Assembly (NCBI RefSeq): GCF_036858155.1
Contig: NZ_JAAEJX010000016.1
Location: forward strand, 1 to 18,824
DNA: 18,824 nucleotides
Direction of reading: 5' to 3'
Source: Liberibacter brunswickensis
GTDB taxonomy: Bacteria > Pseudomonadota > Alphaproteobacteria > Rhizobiales > Rhizobiaceae
The notes below the pieces were generated by a model, which made no database searches, was not told the DNA's origin, and saw only the letters and a program-made list of their open reading frames with translations. Position numbers and translations under genes: made by a program. Within the stretch, counting starts at the first letter, position 1. Each line of letters begins with the position of its first letter. Below, one piece after another: positions 6,633-14,431 of the stretch.

Positions 6633-6938
6633 ATGGCAAAGGTCAGTGCAGTTGAAAAAAATAAGCGTCGTTTAAAAATAGTTGCTAAACAGATGCCTAA
6701 GAGACTTGCTTTAAAAAAAAAGGTAATGGATAAGTCAGTTACTTTAGAGGAAAGATTTAATGCTATGCTTGAATTGGGTTCTTTGCCTCGCGATGGTTCA
6801 AAGGTGAGGATTCGTAATCGGTGTGAGGTTTCGGGACGTTCTAGAGCTGTTTATAGGGAATTTCGGTTGTCTCGCTTAGCATTGCGTGAATTGGGTAGTT
6901 TTGGTAAGATTCCAGGTATTATTAAGTCAAGTTGGTAA
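6633..6938 (+). CDS. rpsN: 30S ribosomal protein S14 (zinc-free type)
   Basis: S14 is a 30S head protein. At 101 residues and with only a single Cys in RNRCEVSGRSR, it belongs to the long form that lacks the CxxC zinc ribbon. The ending RELGSFGKIPGIIKSSW is characteristic. An uninterrupted run of nine A bases (6713-6721) encodes part of LALKKKVM and is a potential polymerase slippage site. The stop codon is embedded in the rpsH ribosome binding region. Confidence 0.97.
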   Translation: MAKVSAVEKNKRRLKIVAKQMPKRLALKKKVMDKSVTLEERFNAMLELGSLPRDGSKVRIRNRCEVSGRSRAVYREFRLSRLALRELGSFGKIPGIIKSSW

Positions 6939-6952
6939 GGAATATAAGTGAT

Positions 6953-7342
6953 ATGAGCTGTCTAGGAGACATGTTAAGCCGTATTCGTAATGCAAATCTT
7001 CGGCACAAATCTTCTGTTGCAATCCCTTTTTCTAGGTTGCATGCTAGTGTTTTAGATGTGTTACAAGAAGAGGGTTATATCATAAAATATAATAAAATTG
7101 ATATTGGAAAAGGTATTTCTCAATTAAATGTTGAGTTAAAGTATCATAATGGTGCTTCTGTGATACGTAAAATTGATTGTGTATCTAAGCCAGGTAGACG
7201 TTTGTATTCTTCTGTTAAGGATATTCCTCAGGTTTCCAATGGATTGGGTATAATGATTGTTACAACTTCAAAGGGGGTAATGTCAGATCATCGAGCTCGA
7301 GAGTGTAATGTTGGGGGAGAGGTGCTGTGCTCTGTATTTTAA
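6953..7342 (+). CDS. rpsH: 30S ribosomal protein S8
   Basis: S8 binds helix 21 of 16S rRNA and, in E. coli, represses the spc operon. The 129-residue product contains LGDMLSRIRNAN, LDVLQEEGYI, KPGRRLYSSVKDIPQVSNGLGI, and the close GVMSDHRARECNVGGEVLC. The frame is open further upstream to a TTG inside rpsN, but the ATG at 6953 follows AAGGA (6937-6941) and gives the usual length and MS-LGDML opening. A few conserved residues are altered (Cys in MSCLGDML and ARECNV). A 42-base gap precedes rplF. Confidence 0.96.
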   Translation: MSCLGDMLSRIRNANLRHKSSVAIPFSRLHASVLDVLQEEGYIIKYNKIDIGKGISQLNVELKYHNGASVIRKIDCVSKPGRRLYSSVKDIPQVSNGLGIMIVTTSKGVMSDHRARECNVGGEVLCSVF

Positions 7343-7384
7343 GATTAGTTCTTATTTCACGTTTTTCTGGTTGGAGTTTGTCGT

Positions 7385-7918
7385 ATGTCTCGAATTGGTA
7401 AAAAGATCATTCAAGTTCCTTCAAAGGTGGATGTATCAATTGAAGGTCGTGAAATAAAAGTTAATGGTCCAAAGGGGCAATTATCCTTTGTGATTATGAA
7501 GGATATAAGTGTTTCTCTTAAAGAAAATTTATTGTCTGTCGGTATCCTGAATAATTCGAAAAAAGCTCGTTCTGCATGGGGTATGTCACGTACTATGATT
7601 AGTAACCTATTTCAGGGAGTAACAGAAGGTTATGAGCGTAAGTTAGAAATTAATGGGGTAGGATGTAAGGCTTCCATGGATGATGGTAATCTAAAGATTA
7701 GTTTGGGATTCTCCCATGATGTTATTTATCCTCCTATGGAGGGTATTTCTATTTTTGCTACTAAGCCAGTTGAAGTTTTGATTTCTGGTATAGACAATCA
7801 AAAAGTTGGACAAACTGCTTCTGAGATTCGTTCTTATTTCAGGGCAGAGCCTTATAAGGGTAAAGGAATAAAATATAGTGATGAAATTATTGTGCACAAA
7901 GAAGGTAAGAAGAAGTAG
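7385..7918 (+). CDS. rplF: 50S ribosomal protein L6
   Basis: L6 binds near the sarcin-ricin loop. The 177-residue protein starts MSRIGKKIIQVP, has VNGPKGQLS, SAWGMSRTMISNLFQGVTEGY, LSLGFSH-like sequence (ISLGFSHDV), and the signature RAEPYKGKGIKYSDE with a KEGKKK tail. This is the normal rhizobial form of two repeated domains. GGAG (7373-7376) lies eight bases upstream of the ATG. The usual Tyr or Phe of the GVG-Y-A motif is Cys. Confidence 0.97.
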   Translation: MSRIGKKIIQVPSKVDVSIEGREIKVNGPKGQLSFVIMKDISVSLKENLLSVGILNNSKKARSAWGMSRTMISNLFQGVTEGYERKLEINGVGCKASMDDGNLKISLGFSHDVIYPPMEGISIFATKPVEVLISGIDNQKVGQTASEIRSYFRAEPYKGKGIKYSDEIIVHKEGKKK

Positions 7919-7936
7919 AAGGGAGTGCTATTTATA

Positions 7937-8299
7937 ATGGCTGTTAAGAAAAAAGTTCTTGATCGTCGCCTTAATCGTATACGTCAGAATTTAAAAAGTG
8001 TCTCAAAAGGTCGTTTGAGATTGAATGTTTACCGTTCATCTAGTCATATATACGGACAGATTATAGATGATTTTTCTGGTCATACTCTTGCTGCATGTTC
8101 AAGTTTAAATGAGAAACTCCTGTCATATTTAAAGAATGGATCTAATAAAGTCGCTGCTACTGCTGTTGGAGGCCTTTTGGCAAAGCGTGCAGTTGCAGTT
8201 GGTATTGAAAAAGTTTATTTTGATCGTGGAAAGAATTTATACTGCGGTAGAGTTGCTGCATTAGCTGATGCCGTTCGCAAAGGTGGAATTGAGTTTTAA
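7937..8299 (+). CDS. rplR: 50S ribosomal protein L18
   Basis: L18 binds 5S rRNA together with L5. The 120 residues include RLRLNVYRSSSHIYGQIIDD, TLAACSSL, AATAVGGLLAKRAVAVGIEKVYFDRG and ADAVRKGGIEF. A GTG at 7925 is also in frame, but the ATG at 7937 is placed 11 bases after AAGGGAG (7919-7925) and yields the usual MAVKKK start, so it is preferred. A gap of 70 bases with an orphan ribosome binding site separates it from rpsE. Confidence 0.96.
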   Translation: MAVKKKVLDRRLNRIRQNLKSVSKGRLRLNVYRSSSHIYGQIIDDFSGHTLAACSSLNEKLLSYLKNGSNKVAATAVGGLLAKRAVAVGIEKVYFDRGKNLYCGRVAALADAVRKGGIEF

Positions 8300-8320
8300 T
8301 ATTTTTTGATAAAATGCTTT

Positions 8321-8338
8321 AAGGAGAAAATGTGCTAA
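8321..8338 (+). other. Orphan ribosome binding site with two-codon frame
   Basis: In the gap between rplR and rpsE, a perfect AAGGAG (8321-8326) stands four bases (AAAA is shared with the start) before ATG TGC TAA (8330-8338). No gene follows in this frame. rpsE has its own site at 8355-8360. It may be a relic of a rearranged start, a minimal upstream frame, or chance. Confidence 0.3.
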
Positions 8339-8372
8339 GTTTTTACTATTTTTTAGAAGGGATTCATCAGTG

Positions 8373-8969
8373 ATGGCACAAAAAGAGCGTTCTCAACGTG
8401 AAAATTGGCAAAATAACGAAGAGCGTGACAATAATATTGTTGATCGTATTGTTTCTATCAATCGTGTTTCTACAGCTCTTCCTGGTGGTCGTCGGTTTGC
8501 TTTTTCTGTTTTAGTTGTAGTAGGAGATACCAAGAGTAAGGTTGGTTTTGCTCATAGTACTGCTAGAGAAGTTCCAGAAGCCGTTCGAAAGGCAACTGAG
8601 GCAGCTAAGCGTAACATGATATCTGTCTCGCTATTGGATGGTCGTACTTTGCATCACGATGCTGTAGGACGTCATGGTGCTGGTGAGGTCTTGATGAGAT
8701 CTGCTAAGGCTGGAACTGGGGTTATAGCTGGTGGAGCTATTCGTGCTGTTTGTGAAGTTCTCGGCGTGCAGGATATTGTTGCCAAATCTATTGGTTCTTC
8801 TAATCCTCATAATGTGGTACGTGCTACATTCGAGATATTTCGTTCTCAATCTCATCCAAGAGATGTGGCTAGTCGCAGGGGTATAAAGCATTCGGTTCTT
8901 CAATCAAGGCGTATTTTTGCTATAAAGAAATCTAAATCTTCTTCCAAAAACAGCGGGGAGGGTAATTAG
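8373..8969 (+). CDS. rpsE: 30S ribosomal protein S5
   Basis: S5 takes part in decoding accuracy and the mRNA entry helicase site. The protein reads DRIVSINRVS, GGRRFAFSVLVVVGD, GFAHSTAREVPEAVRKATEAAKR-type sequence, LLDGRTLHHD, GTGVIAGGAIRAVCEVLGVQD and GSSNPHNVVRATFE. ATG at 8373 gives 198 residues with the common MAQ opening; a GTG directly before it (8370) is an alternative start with slightly better spacing from AGAAGG (8355-8360). The C-terminal tail is Lys/Ser-rich and somewhat long. The stop lies two bases before rpmD. Confidence 0.96.
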   Translation: MAQKERSQRENWQNNEERDNNIVDRIVSINRVSTALPGGRRFAFSVLVVVGDTKSKVGFAHSTAREVPEAVRKATEAAKRNMISVSLLDGRTLHHDAVGRHGAGEVLMRSAKAGTGVIAGGAIRAVCEVLGVQDIVAKSIGSSNPHNVVRATFEIFRSQSHPRDVASRRGIKHSVLQSRRIFAIKKSKSSSKNSGEGN

Positions 8970-8971
8970 AG

Positions 8972-9166
8972 GTGTCTCCTTATACTACGGTAAAAAAAAT
9001 AACTGTTAAACAGGTTGGAAGTCCTATTCGTCTTCCTTCTATTCAGCGTAGGGTTTTGATTGGATTGGGATTGAATAAGATGAATCGTTATAGTACTTTG
9101 GATGATACTCCTTCTATACGTGGGATGGTTCATGCTGTCCGTCATCTTGTTCGTATTGTTGAATAA
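8972..9166 (+). CDS. rpmD: 50S ribosomal protein L30
   Basis: L30 is a small peripheral 23S rRNA-binding protein. The 64-residue product has KKITVKQVGSPIRLPSIQRRVLIGLGLNK-type sequence and ends GMVHAVRHLVRIVE, matching the family over its whole length. It starts with GTG at 8972, after GGGGAGGG (8955-8962) inside the end of rpsE; only two bases separate the genes, so translation is probably coupled. Confidence 0.96.
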   Translation: MSPYTTVKKITVKQVGSPIRLPSIQRRVLIGLGLNKMNRYSTLDDTPSIRGMVHAVRHLVRIVE

Positions 9167-9190
9167 GATTAGTAGGGATTTAAAAAAAAA

Positions 9191-9646
9191 ATGAAGTTAA
9201 ACGAAATTCATTGTGATAAGGGATCTTCTAAGGCTAAAAAAAGAGTTGCTCGTGGGATTGGTTCTGGAACAGGTAAAACCGCTGGTAGAGGTGTTAAAGG
9301 GCAAAGGTCTAGATCTGGAGTTAGTATTCGTGGTTTTGAAGGCGGACAGATGCCTTTGTATAGACGTTTACCTAAGCGTGGATTTGTTAACATTCATGCT
9401 TGTAGCTTCGTCACTATATCGTTGGCACGTTTACAGTCTTATATAGATAAAGGTAAGTTAGATTGCTCTTCGGAAATAGATGCTAGTGCTCTTATTGCAT
9501 CTGGTATTATACGAGGTCGTCAAAAGGGAGTCCGTATTTTATCTGATGGTGAATTGAGAGAAAAAGTTGTACTGCGTGTTTCGGGTGCTTCTGCTTCTGC
9601 AATTGCAAAAATTGAGAAGTTGGGAGGTAGTGTTGTTATTGTTTAG
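9191..9646 (+). CDS. rplO: 50S ribosomal protein L15
   Basis: L15 is a late-assembly large-subunit protein. The 151 residues include the Gly/Arg-rich arm RVARGIGSGTGKTAGRGVKGQ, GFEGGQMPLYRRLPKRGF, and the folded C-terminal part with a Gly-Ala-Ser hinge (VSGASASAIAKIEKLGG). AGGGA (9174-9178) is separated from the ATG by 12 bases that consist almost only of A, a run of ten A including the start codon. Length changes in this run would alter the spacing of the ribosome binding site. Confidence 0.97.
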   Translation: MKLNEIHCDKGSSKAKKRVARGIGSGTGKTAGRGVKGQRSRSGVSIRGFEGGQMPLYRRLPKRGFVNIHACSFVTISLARLQSYIDKGKLDCSSEIDASALIASGIIRGRQKGVRILSDGELREKVVLRVSGASASAIAKIEKLGGSVVIV

Positions 9647-9748
9647 TTTAAAACAACTTGTAAATAAAAGTTAGTCGTAATTATTAAAATGGTATTTAAT
9701 ATTTTGTGATTTTAGCTATTTTTTTGTTATTTAAGGGATGGAATTTTT

Positions 9749-11083
9749 ATGGCATCTGCTGTAGAGCAATTTGTTTCTAATTTGAGTCTCTCTTCTTTTT
9801 CAAAGTCGAAGGATTTAAAGTCTAGGATTGTCTTTACTATTTTTGCTCTTGTTGTATATCGTCTAGGAACTCATGTTCCTCTTCCAGGCATTGATCTTGT
9901 TGCTTATACAAAAGCTTTTCAATCCAAGAGTACAGGTATATTCGGACTATTTAATATGTTCTCAGGAGGAGCTGTAGAACGTATGGCAGTTTTATCATTG
10001 GGTATTATGCCTTATATTTCTGCATCTATTATTGTTCAATTGGTGGCTTCTATAGTTCCTTCTCTTGAAAGTCTTAAGAAAGAAGGTGATCGTGGGCGTA
10101 AAATAATAAATCAGTATACTAGATATGCTACAGTTATCTTGGGTGCTCTACAAGCTTATGGTATTGCAGTTGGTCTAAGGAATGGTCAAGGAATCGTTCT
10201 AGATTCTGATTCTTTCTTTGTCTTTTCCACTATTATTTCTCTCCTTGGCGGTACTATGTTTCTTGTATGGTTAGGTGAGCAGATTACCGCTCGTGGCATA
10301 GGTAATGGTATTTCTCTGGTGATTTTTAGTGGTATTGTTGCTAGTCTGCCTTCTTCACTTATTGGTATTCTTGAGCTTGGAAGAGTGGGGAGTATTCCTG
10401 CTATTTTTATATTATTAATTCTTTTTTCTATAATTTTAGCTATTGCTTTTGTTGTTTTTTGTGAGAGAGCTCAACGTCGTCTTGTAATTCAATATCCAAA
10501 ACGCCAAGTAGGAAATCGCATATTTAAAAATGATGTTTCTTATTTGCCTTTAAAGCTAAATACTGCTGGTGTAGTTCCGTCTATATTTGCTTCTTCTCTG
10601 TTATTGTTACCTGCTACTATTGTGAGTTTTATTGATATTAGTTCTTCTCCTTTATGGGTGGCAGATTTAGTTGGATCTTTAGGGCGTGGACAATTATTGT
10701 ATGTTGTTTTGTATTCAATATTTATTGCTTTTTTTTCTTTTTTTTATACCGCTATTGTTTTTAATCCGAAAGAGGCTGCAGATAATCTTAAAAAGCATGG
10801 TGGTTTTGTTCCTGGTATTCGTCCAGGAGATCGCACTGCAGTCCATATTGATTATGTATTGACTAGAATTACGGTTGTTGGAACTATATATCTAATTTGT
10901 ATATGTATTTTTCCAGAGATTTTAGTTGCTTTCACTGGTATATCTGTATCGTTGAGTGGGACTTCTTTGTTAATTATTGTTAGTGTTATTTTGGATACCG
11001 TAATGCAAATTCAAGGATATTTAATTGCTCAGCAGTATGATGGAGTTTTAAGAAAATCTAGAAGTCAAAAGAAAAGATCATGA
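9749..11083 (+). CDS. secY: Protein translocase subunit SecY
   Basis: SecY is the channel of the Sec translocon in the inner membrane, exporting and inserting proteins with SecE, SecG and SecA or the ribosome. The 444-residue product shows about ten hydrophobic membrane segments. Family motifs are LGTHVPLPGID near the N-terminus, FSGGAVERMAVLSLGIMPYI in the plug/TM2 region, ERAQRRLVIQYPKRQ in the cytosolic loop, GVVPSIFA, and GGFVPGIRPGDRTA before TM9, with a basic tail. A 102-base AT-rich gap without a convincing promoter precedes it. Its stop overlaps the adk ATG (ATGA). Confidence 0.98.
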   Translation: MASAVEQFVSNLSLSSFSKSKDLKSRIVFTIFALVVYRLGTHVPLPGIDLVAYTKAFQSKSTGIFGLFNMFSGGAVERMAVLSLGIMPYISASIIVQLVASIVPSLESLKKEGDRGRKIINQYTRYATVILGALQAYGIAVGLRNGQGIVLDSDSFFVFSTIISLLGGTMFLVWLGEQITARGIGNGISLVIFSGIVASLPSSLIGILELGRVGSIPAIFILLILFSIILAIAFVVFCERAQRRLVIQYPKRQVGNRIFKNDVSYLPLKLNTAGVVPSIFASSLLLLPATIVSFIDISSSPLWVADLVGSLGRGQLLYVVLYSIFIAFFSFFYTAIVFNPKEAADNLKKHGGFVPGIRPGDRTAVHIDYVLTRITVVGTIYLICICIFPEILVAFTGISVSLSGTSLLIIVSVILDTVMQIQGYLIAQQYDGVLRKSRSQKKRS

Positions 11084-11685
11084 TAATCATATTTTTAGGG
11101 CCTCCTGGATCTGGGAAGGGAACGCAGTCTTATATTTTGTCGAAGAAATTAGGATTTCCTAAATTGTCTACTGGCGATATGTTGCGTTCAGAAGTAGACA
11201 AAGATACGTCTCTTGGTAAAAAAATTAATGGTATCATGGAATCGGGTGCCTTGATTTCTGATAGTATTGTTAATCAGATTGTTTTTGATAGAATAATTCT
11301 TCCTGACTGTTCTTGTGGTTTTATCCTTGATGGTTATCCTAGAACCGTAGATCAAGCTAAAAAATTTCAATCTATTATCTCGGATATAGGTTTTTCTATA
11401 GATGCTGTAATTGAGCTACAGGTGGATGTTTCTTCTATGTTTGAAAGGATAAAAGCTCGCGTTTCGGAAGCTATTTCCTCTGATAAATATGTTAGATCAG
11501 ATGATAAGTATGATGTTTTTCTTAAAAGAATGGAATGCTATCAAAAAAAAATGCTGCCTCTGTCTTCATATTATAGTAATATGGGATGTTTACATATAAT
11601 AAATGGTATGTTGGATGTAGATATAGTATCAAAAAATATAGATTCTCTTATTTTTTCTATAAGGAAAAAATACGGTGGTAGTTGA
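11080..11685 (+). CDS. adk: Adenylate kinase
   Basis: Adenylate kinase interconverts ATP, ADP and AMP in the cytosol. The 201-residue product has the P-loop GPPGSGKGTQ (7-16), STGDMLR (30-36) for AMP binding, and the signature FILDGYPRTVDQA (81-93). The LID region (about 123-145, ERIKARV to VRSDDKYD) is of the short, zinc-free type found in alphaproteobacteria. The ATG overlaps the secY stop. An A9 tract at 11543-11551 encodes part of YQKKML and could cause slippage. Residues after 160 are less conserved, as usual. Confidence 0.97.
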   Translation: MIIIFLGPPGSGKGTQSYILSKKLGFPKLSTGDMLRSEVDKDTSLGKKINGIMESGALISDSIVNQIVFDRIILPDCSCGFILDGYPRTVDQAKKFQSIISDIGFSIDAVIELQVDVSSMFERIKARVSEAISSDKYVRSDDKYDVFLKRMECYQKKMLPLSSYYSNMGCLHIINGMLDVDIVSKNIDSLIFSIRKKYGGS

Positions 11686-11803
11686 TTATTTTTTTTATTT
11701 CTGTAGGTTATGTAATAATTTTATTTTTTATGTTTATTGTGAATATTTTGAATGAGATTCGAAATATATAGGTTTTGTGGTTTTTGGGAAAGGAGATCTT
11801 AGT
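11686..11803 (+). other. adk–rpsM intergenic region
   Basis: These 118 bases separate the spc and alpha parts. They are very T-rich and include AAAGGAG (11789-11795), the rpsM ribosome binding site. A TATATA (11765-11770) occurs, but no -35-like hexamer lies at a suitable distance, so I do not call a promoter. No hairpin with a T-run is seen. Confidence 0.35.
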
Positions 11804-12172
11804 GTGGCGTGTATTGCTGGTATCAATATTCCACGTACAAAGGGTATAGGTTCGGCGCTTCTTTATATAACTGGCATCGGTCCTAAAGGTGCGAAGGATA
11901 TTTGTGATAGACTATCTATTGCATTCGATTATCCTGTTAATAAGCTTGTTGAATCAGAAATTACTCAGATTAATCAGATTATTGAACGAGAATACATAGT
12001 GGAAGGCGAGTTACGTCGAATGGTTTCCATGAATATAAAGTCCTTAATGGATTTAGGTTGTTATCGCGGTTTGAGGCATCGTCGCCGTTTACCTGTTCGC
12101 GGACAGCGTACTCATACAAATGCTCAAACTAGGAAGAAATCTGGTAAAGGTGGAATCACTAGAAAGAAATAG
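11804..12172 (+). CDS. rpsM: 30S ribosomal protein S13
   Basis: S13 sits in the 30S head, touching P-site tRNA and S19. The 122-residue product runs from the IAGINIP opening through YITGIGPKGAKDIC to LRHRRRLPVRGQRTHTNAQTRK near the end. GTG at 11804 is eight bases after AAAGGAG (11789-11795) and gives the normal length; an in-frame GTG at 11777 precedes the site and is rejected. Residue 3 is Cys, where nearly all S13 proteins have Arg (MARIAG). It opens the alpha part; rpsD and rpmJ are not present next to it. Confidence 0.97.
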   Translation: MACIAGINIPRTKGIGSALLYITGIGPKGAKDICDRLSIAFDYPVNKLVESEITQINQIIEREYIVEGELRRMVSMNIKSLMDLGCYRGLRHRRRLPVRGQRTHTNAQTRKKSGKGGITRKK

Positions 12173-12253
12173 TTTTTTTGTGTTTTAATTGTGGGAGTTT
12201 AATTTGTTTATTATTTTGGGATATTTAAGGAGAAGAGAGAGGGAAATGTTATA

Positions 12254-12643
12254 ATGCTCAAGAGCCCTTCTCGTATTCGTAATCGTGAGCGGAAAAACAT
12301 AGTTTCTGGTCGTGCTCATGTGGTATCAACGTTTAATAATACTAGGATTACGATAACAGATCCTCATGGTAATACTATTGCTTGGTCTTCTCCTAAGGTA
12401 GTAGGTTTTTCTGGATCCCGTAAAAACAGTCCTTTTGCTGCTCAAGTCGCAGCTGATGATTGTTCAACAAAGGCTAAAAATCATGGTATGTCCTCTTTAG
12501 AGGTAAGTGTCAGTGGATTGGGTGCTGGGCGTGATTCTGCTTTGAGGGCATTGCGATCTATTGGTTTTACTATTGTGTCTATTTGTGATGTAACTATGAT
12601 AGCTCATAATGGATGTCGTCCTCGTAAAAGACGTCGCATTTAA
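12254..12643 (+). CDS. rpsK: 30S ribosomal protein S11
   Basis: S11 forms the platform near the mRNA exit. The 129 residues include RRERKNI-like opening (RERKNIVSGRAHV), STFNNTRITITD, SGSRKNSPFAAQVAADDC and HNGCRPRKRRRI. Several positions that are near-invariant differ: SGLGAGRDSA for GPGAGR-type sequence, Cys111, and TMIAHNG for TPIPHNG. AAGGAG and GAGAGGG lie upstream, and a two-codon frame (ATG TTA TAA) ends on the rpsK start as TAATG, which may feed ribosomes into it. Confidence 0.97.
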   Translation: MLKSPSRIRNRERKNIVSGRAHVVSTFNNTRITITDPHGNTIAWSSPKVVGFSGSRKNSPFAAQVAADDCSTKAKNHGMSSLEVSVSGLGAGRDSALRALRSIGFTIVSICDVTMIAHNGCRPRKRRRI

Positions 12644-12731
12644 ACCTCTTTTCGTAATTTTTCAATTCAATTTAGTCGTGGATTGCTAACTATTTCGATT
12701 GATTGTTGGATATTTTTAAAAGGTTGGTATT

Positions 12732-13754
12732 ATGATCCAAAAAAACTGGCAAGAATTAATTAAGCCGAATAATATTGAGTTTACAGTCCTTGGACAAAAA
12801 GAAGAAAATAGGACTTTGATGATAGCTGAGCCTCTTCCGCGTGGTTTTGCTCATACCCTTGGTAATGCTCTTCGTCGCGTTTTGATGTCTTCGTTGCGTG
12901 GTTCTGCAATAACTGCTGTTCAAATTGATGGTGTTTTACATGAAATTTCATCTATTAAAGGGGTTAGAGAAGATATAACAAATATTATCCTAAATATTAA
13001 AGGCATTAACCTGAAAATGTCTGGTGACTCCAATAAGAAGGTAACTATTTTTAAGCGTGGTCCTGGAGTTGTTACTGCGGGTGATATACAAACTGTTAGC
13101 GATATCGAAATTCTTAATCCAGATTGTGTTATTTGTAATCTTGATGTTGATGCGGTAGTTCGTATGGAGCTTACTGTTTCTAAGGGACATGGTTATGTTC
13201 CTGCTAAAAATCATAGTGCAGATAATAATCCTATTGGTTTAATTGCAATTGATGCTTTGTATTCTCCAATCAAGAAAGTATCTTATAAGGTCGAGAGTGC
13301 TCGTGAAGGGCAGAATCTTGATTATGATAAGCTAAGTATGACTATTGATACTGATGGTTCTATTAGTGGAGAAGATGCAGTTGCTTTCGCGTCACGAATT
13401 TTACAGGATCAATTGAGTATGTTCGTCAATTTTGATGATCCTAAAAAGGAAGAAAAAGAAGGTATGGATGTAGATTCTCTTCCTTTTAATCCTGCTCTTT
13501 TGAAAAAAGTTGAAGAATTAGAACTTTCTGTTCGATCAGCTAATTGTTTAAGAGGTGATAATATTGTTTACATAGGTGATTTGATTAGAAAAACTGAGGC
13601 TGAGATGTTGCGTACGGCTAATTTTGGTCGTAAATCTCTTTTAGAAATCAAGGGAGTGCTAGCAACAATGGGATTATTCCTTGGTATGAATTTGCCAGAT
13701 TGGCCTCCAGAAAGTATAGAAGAGTTAGCGAAAAAATATGAAGATAAGTGTTGA
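12732..13754 (+). CDS. rpoA: RNA polymerase alpha subunit
   Basis: Alpha dimerises to seed RNA polymerase assembly and contacts promoters and activators. The 340-residue product has the N-terminal assembly domain (about 1-235) with EPLPRGFAHTLGNALRRVL (33-51) and LNPDCVIC, an acidic linker near 236-250, and the C-terminal DNA-binding domain (about 252-325) with VRSANCL and NFGRKSLLEIK. Arg268 corresponds to E. coli Arg265, used for UP-element contact. AAAAGGT precedes the ATG. The gap from rpsK is 88 bases, with no clear promoter. Confidence 0.98.
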   Translation: MIQKNWQELIKPNNIEFTVLGQKEENRTLMIAEPLPRGFAHTLGNALRRVLMSSLRGSAITAVQIDGVLHEISSIKGVREDITNIILNIKGINLKMSGDSNKKVTIFKRGPGVVTAGDIQTVSDIEILNPDCVICNLDVDAVVRMELTVSKGHGYVPAKNHSADNNPIGLIAIDALYSPIKKVSYKVESAREGQNLDYDKLSMTIDTDGSISGEDAVAFASRILQDQLSMFVNFDDPKKEEKEGMDVDSLPFNPALLKKVEELELSVRSANCLRGDNIVYIGDLIRKTEAEMLRTANFGRKSLLEIKGVLATMGLFLGMNLPDWPPESIEELAKKYEDKC

Positions 13755-13793
13755 AATGAAATTATTTTTTTGGAATAAAAGGAGAAGGGTATA

Positions 13794-14195
13794 ATGCGAC
13801 ATGCTGTAAGTGGAAGGAAGTTAAATAGGACTTCCAGTCATCGTAAGGCTATGTTCTCTAATATGGCCGCTTCTCTTATTTGGCATGAGCAGATTGTAAC
13901 TACTCTTCCAAAAGCTAAAGAGTTGCGTCCTATTGTTGAGAAACTTGTCACTTTAGGGAAAAAAAGTAGTTTGCATTCTCGTCGTTTAGCGATATCTAGA
14001 ATTAGAGACTATAAGGTTGTTTCTAAGTTGTTTAGTGTAATAGCTGACCGTTATGCTACTCGTTCTGGTGGATATTTACGTATTATGAGAGTTGGATTTC
14101 GTTATGGTGATAGTGCTCCTATGGCAGTAATTGAGTTCGTAGATCGCGATGTTTCTGCAAAAGGAAATCCTATGAGTGGTAAATTTCATAGATAA
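13794..14195 (+). CDS. rplQ: 50S ribosomal protein L17
   Basis: L17 lies near the peptide exit of the large subunit. The 133-residue product begins MRHAVSGRKLNRTSSHRKAM and contains the stretch MAASLIWHEQIVTTLPKAKE, LRPIVEKLVTLGK, and YLRIMRVGFRYGDSAPMAVIEFVDRD, a full match to the family. The acidic C-terminal tail of rhizobial homologues is missing. AAGGAGAAGGG stands before the ATG. It closes the ribosomal block; its stop codon is part of a small hairpin with a T-rich tail. Confidence 0.98.
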   Translation: MRHAVSGRKLNRTSSHRKAMFSNMAASLIWHEQIVTTLPKAKELRPIVEKLVTLGKKSSLHSRRLAISRIRDYKVVSKLFSVIADRYATRSGGYLRIMRVGFRYGDSAPMAVIEFVDRDVSAKGNPMSGKFHR

Positions 14196-14219
14196 TAATT
14201 TATCTTTCTTATTTTTTTA
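14190..14219 (+). terminator. Possible weak intrinsic terminator after rplQ
   Basis: AGATAA (14190-14195) and TTATCT (14200-14205) form a perfect six-pair stem with a TAAT loop, followed by TTCTTATTTTTTTAT. The shape and position at the end of the ribosomal block fit an intrinsic terminator, but the stem has one G-C pair and would be weak. Confidence 0.35.
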
Positions 14220-14431
14220 TAAAAATTGTCTATTTGCTAATTAAAGTGTTTTATTTAGGTATTTTTCGAATTTAGAGAGATATCTATATTGATATTAATT
14301 ATGTTTTTGCTTGTGTAGGAATTTTTGTTTTATTAATTTATGCTTAAAAAACAACTTATGCTTTTATGTATATTTAGTAGAGTTATTTTTTCCATTAAGA
14401 ATATTTCTCCTTCTCTGAGATTGGTGGTGTT
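14196..14431 (+). other. rplQ–argG intergenic region
   Basis: These 236 bases contain no frame that I can assign. Besides the hairpin at the left end there is a direct repeat of TTATGCTT around 14338-14363, and a loose TTGCTT (14307-14312) / TATTAA (14331-14336) pair with 18-base spacing that could be an argG promoter. The last 15 bases are G/T-rich (GGTGGTG) just before the argG start. Confidence 0.4.

Noticed and set aside
6932..6952. Upstream TTG start for rpsH
   Set aside because: It falls inside the rpsN end, has no suitable site, and the ATG at 6953 gives the family-typical N-terminus.
9633..9658. Hairpin after rplO (TTGTTT with AAACAA) as a terminator
   Set aside because: The stem is short and all but two pairs are A-T, with no T-run behind it; secY and adk are expected to be co-transcribed.
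11777..11803. Upstream GTG start for rpsM adding nine residues
   Set aside because: The ribosome binding site AAAGGAG lies inside this extension, and the start at 11804 gives the normal S13 length and opening.
14338..14363. Repeated TTATGCTT as a regulatory repeat or attachment site
   Set aside because: Only two short copies in AT-rich DNA, with no symmetry and no mobile gene nearby.
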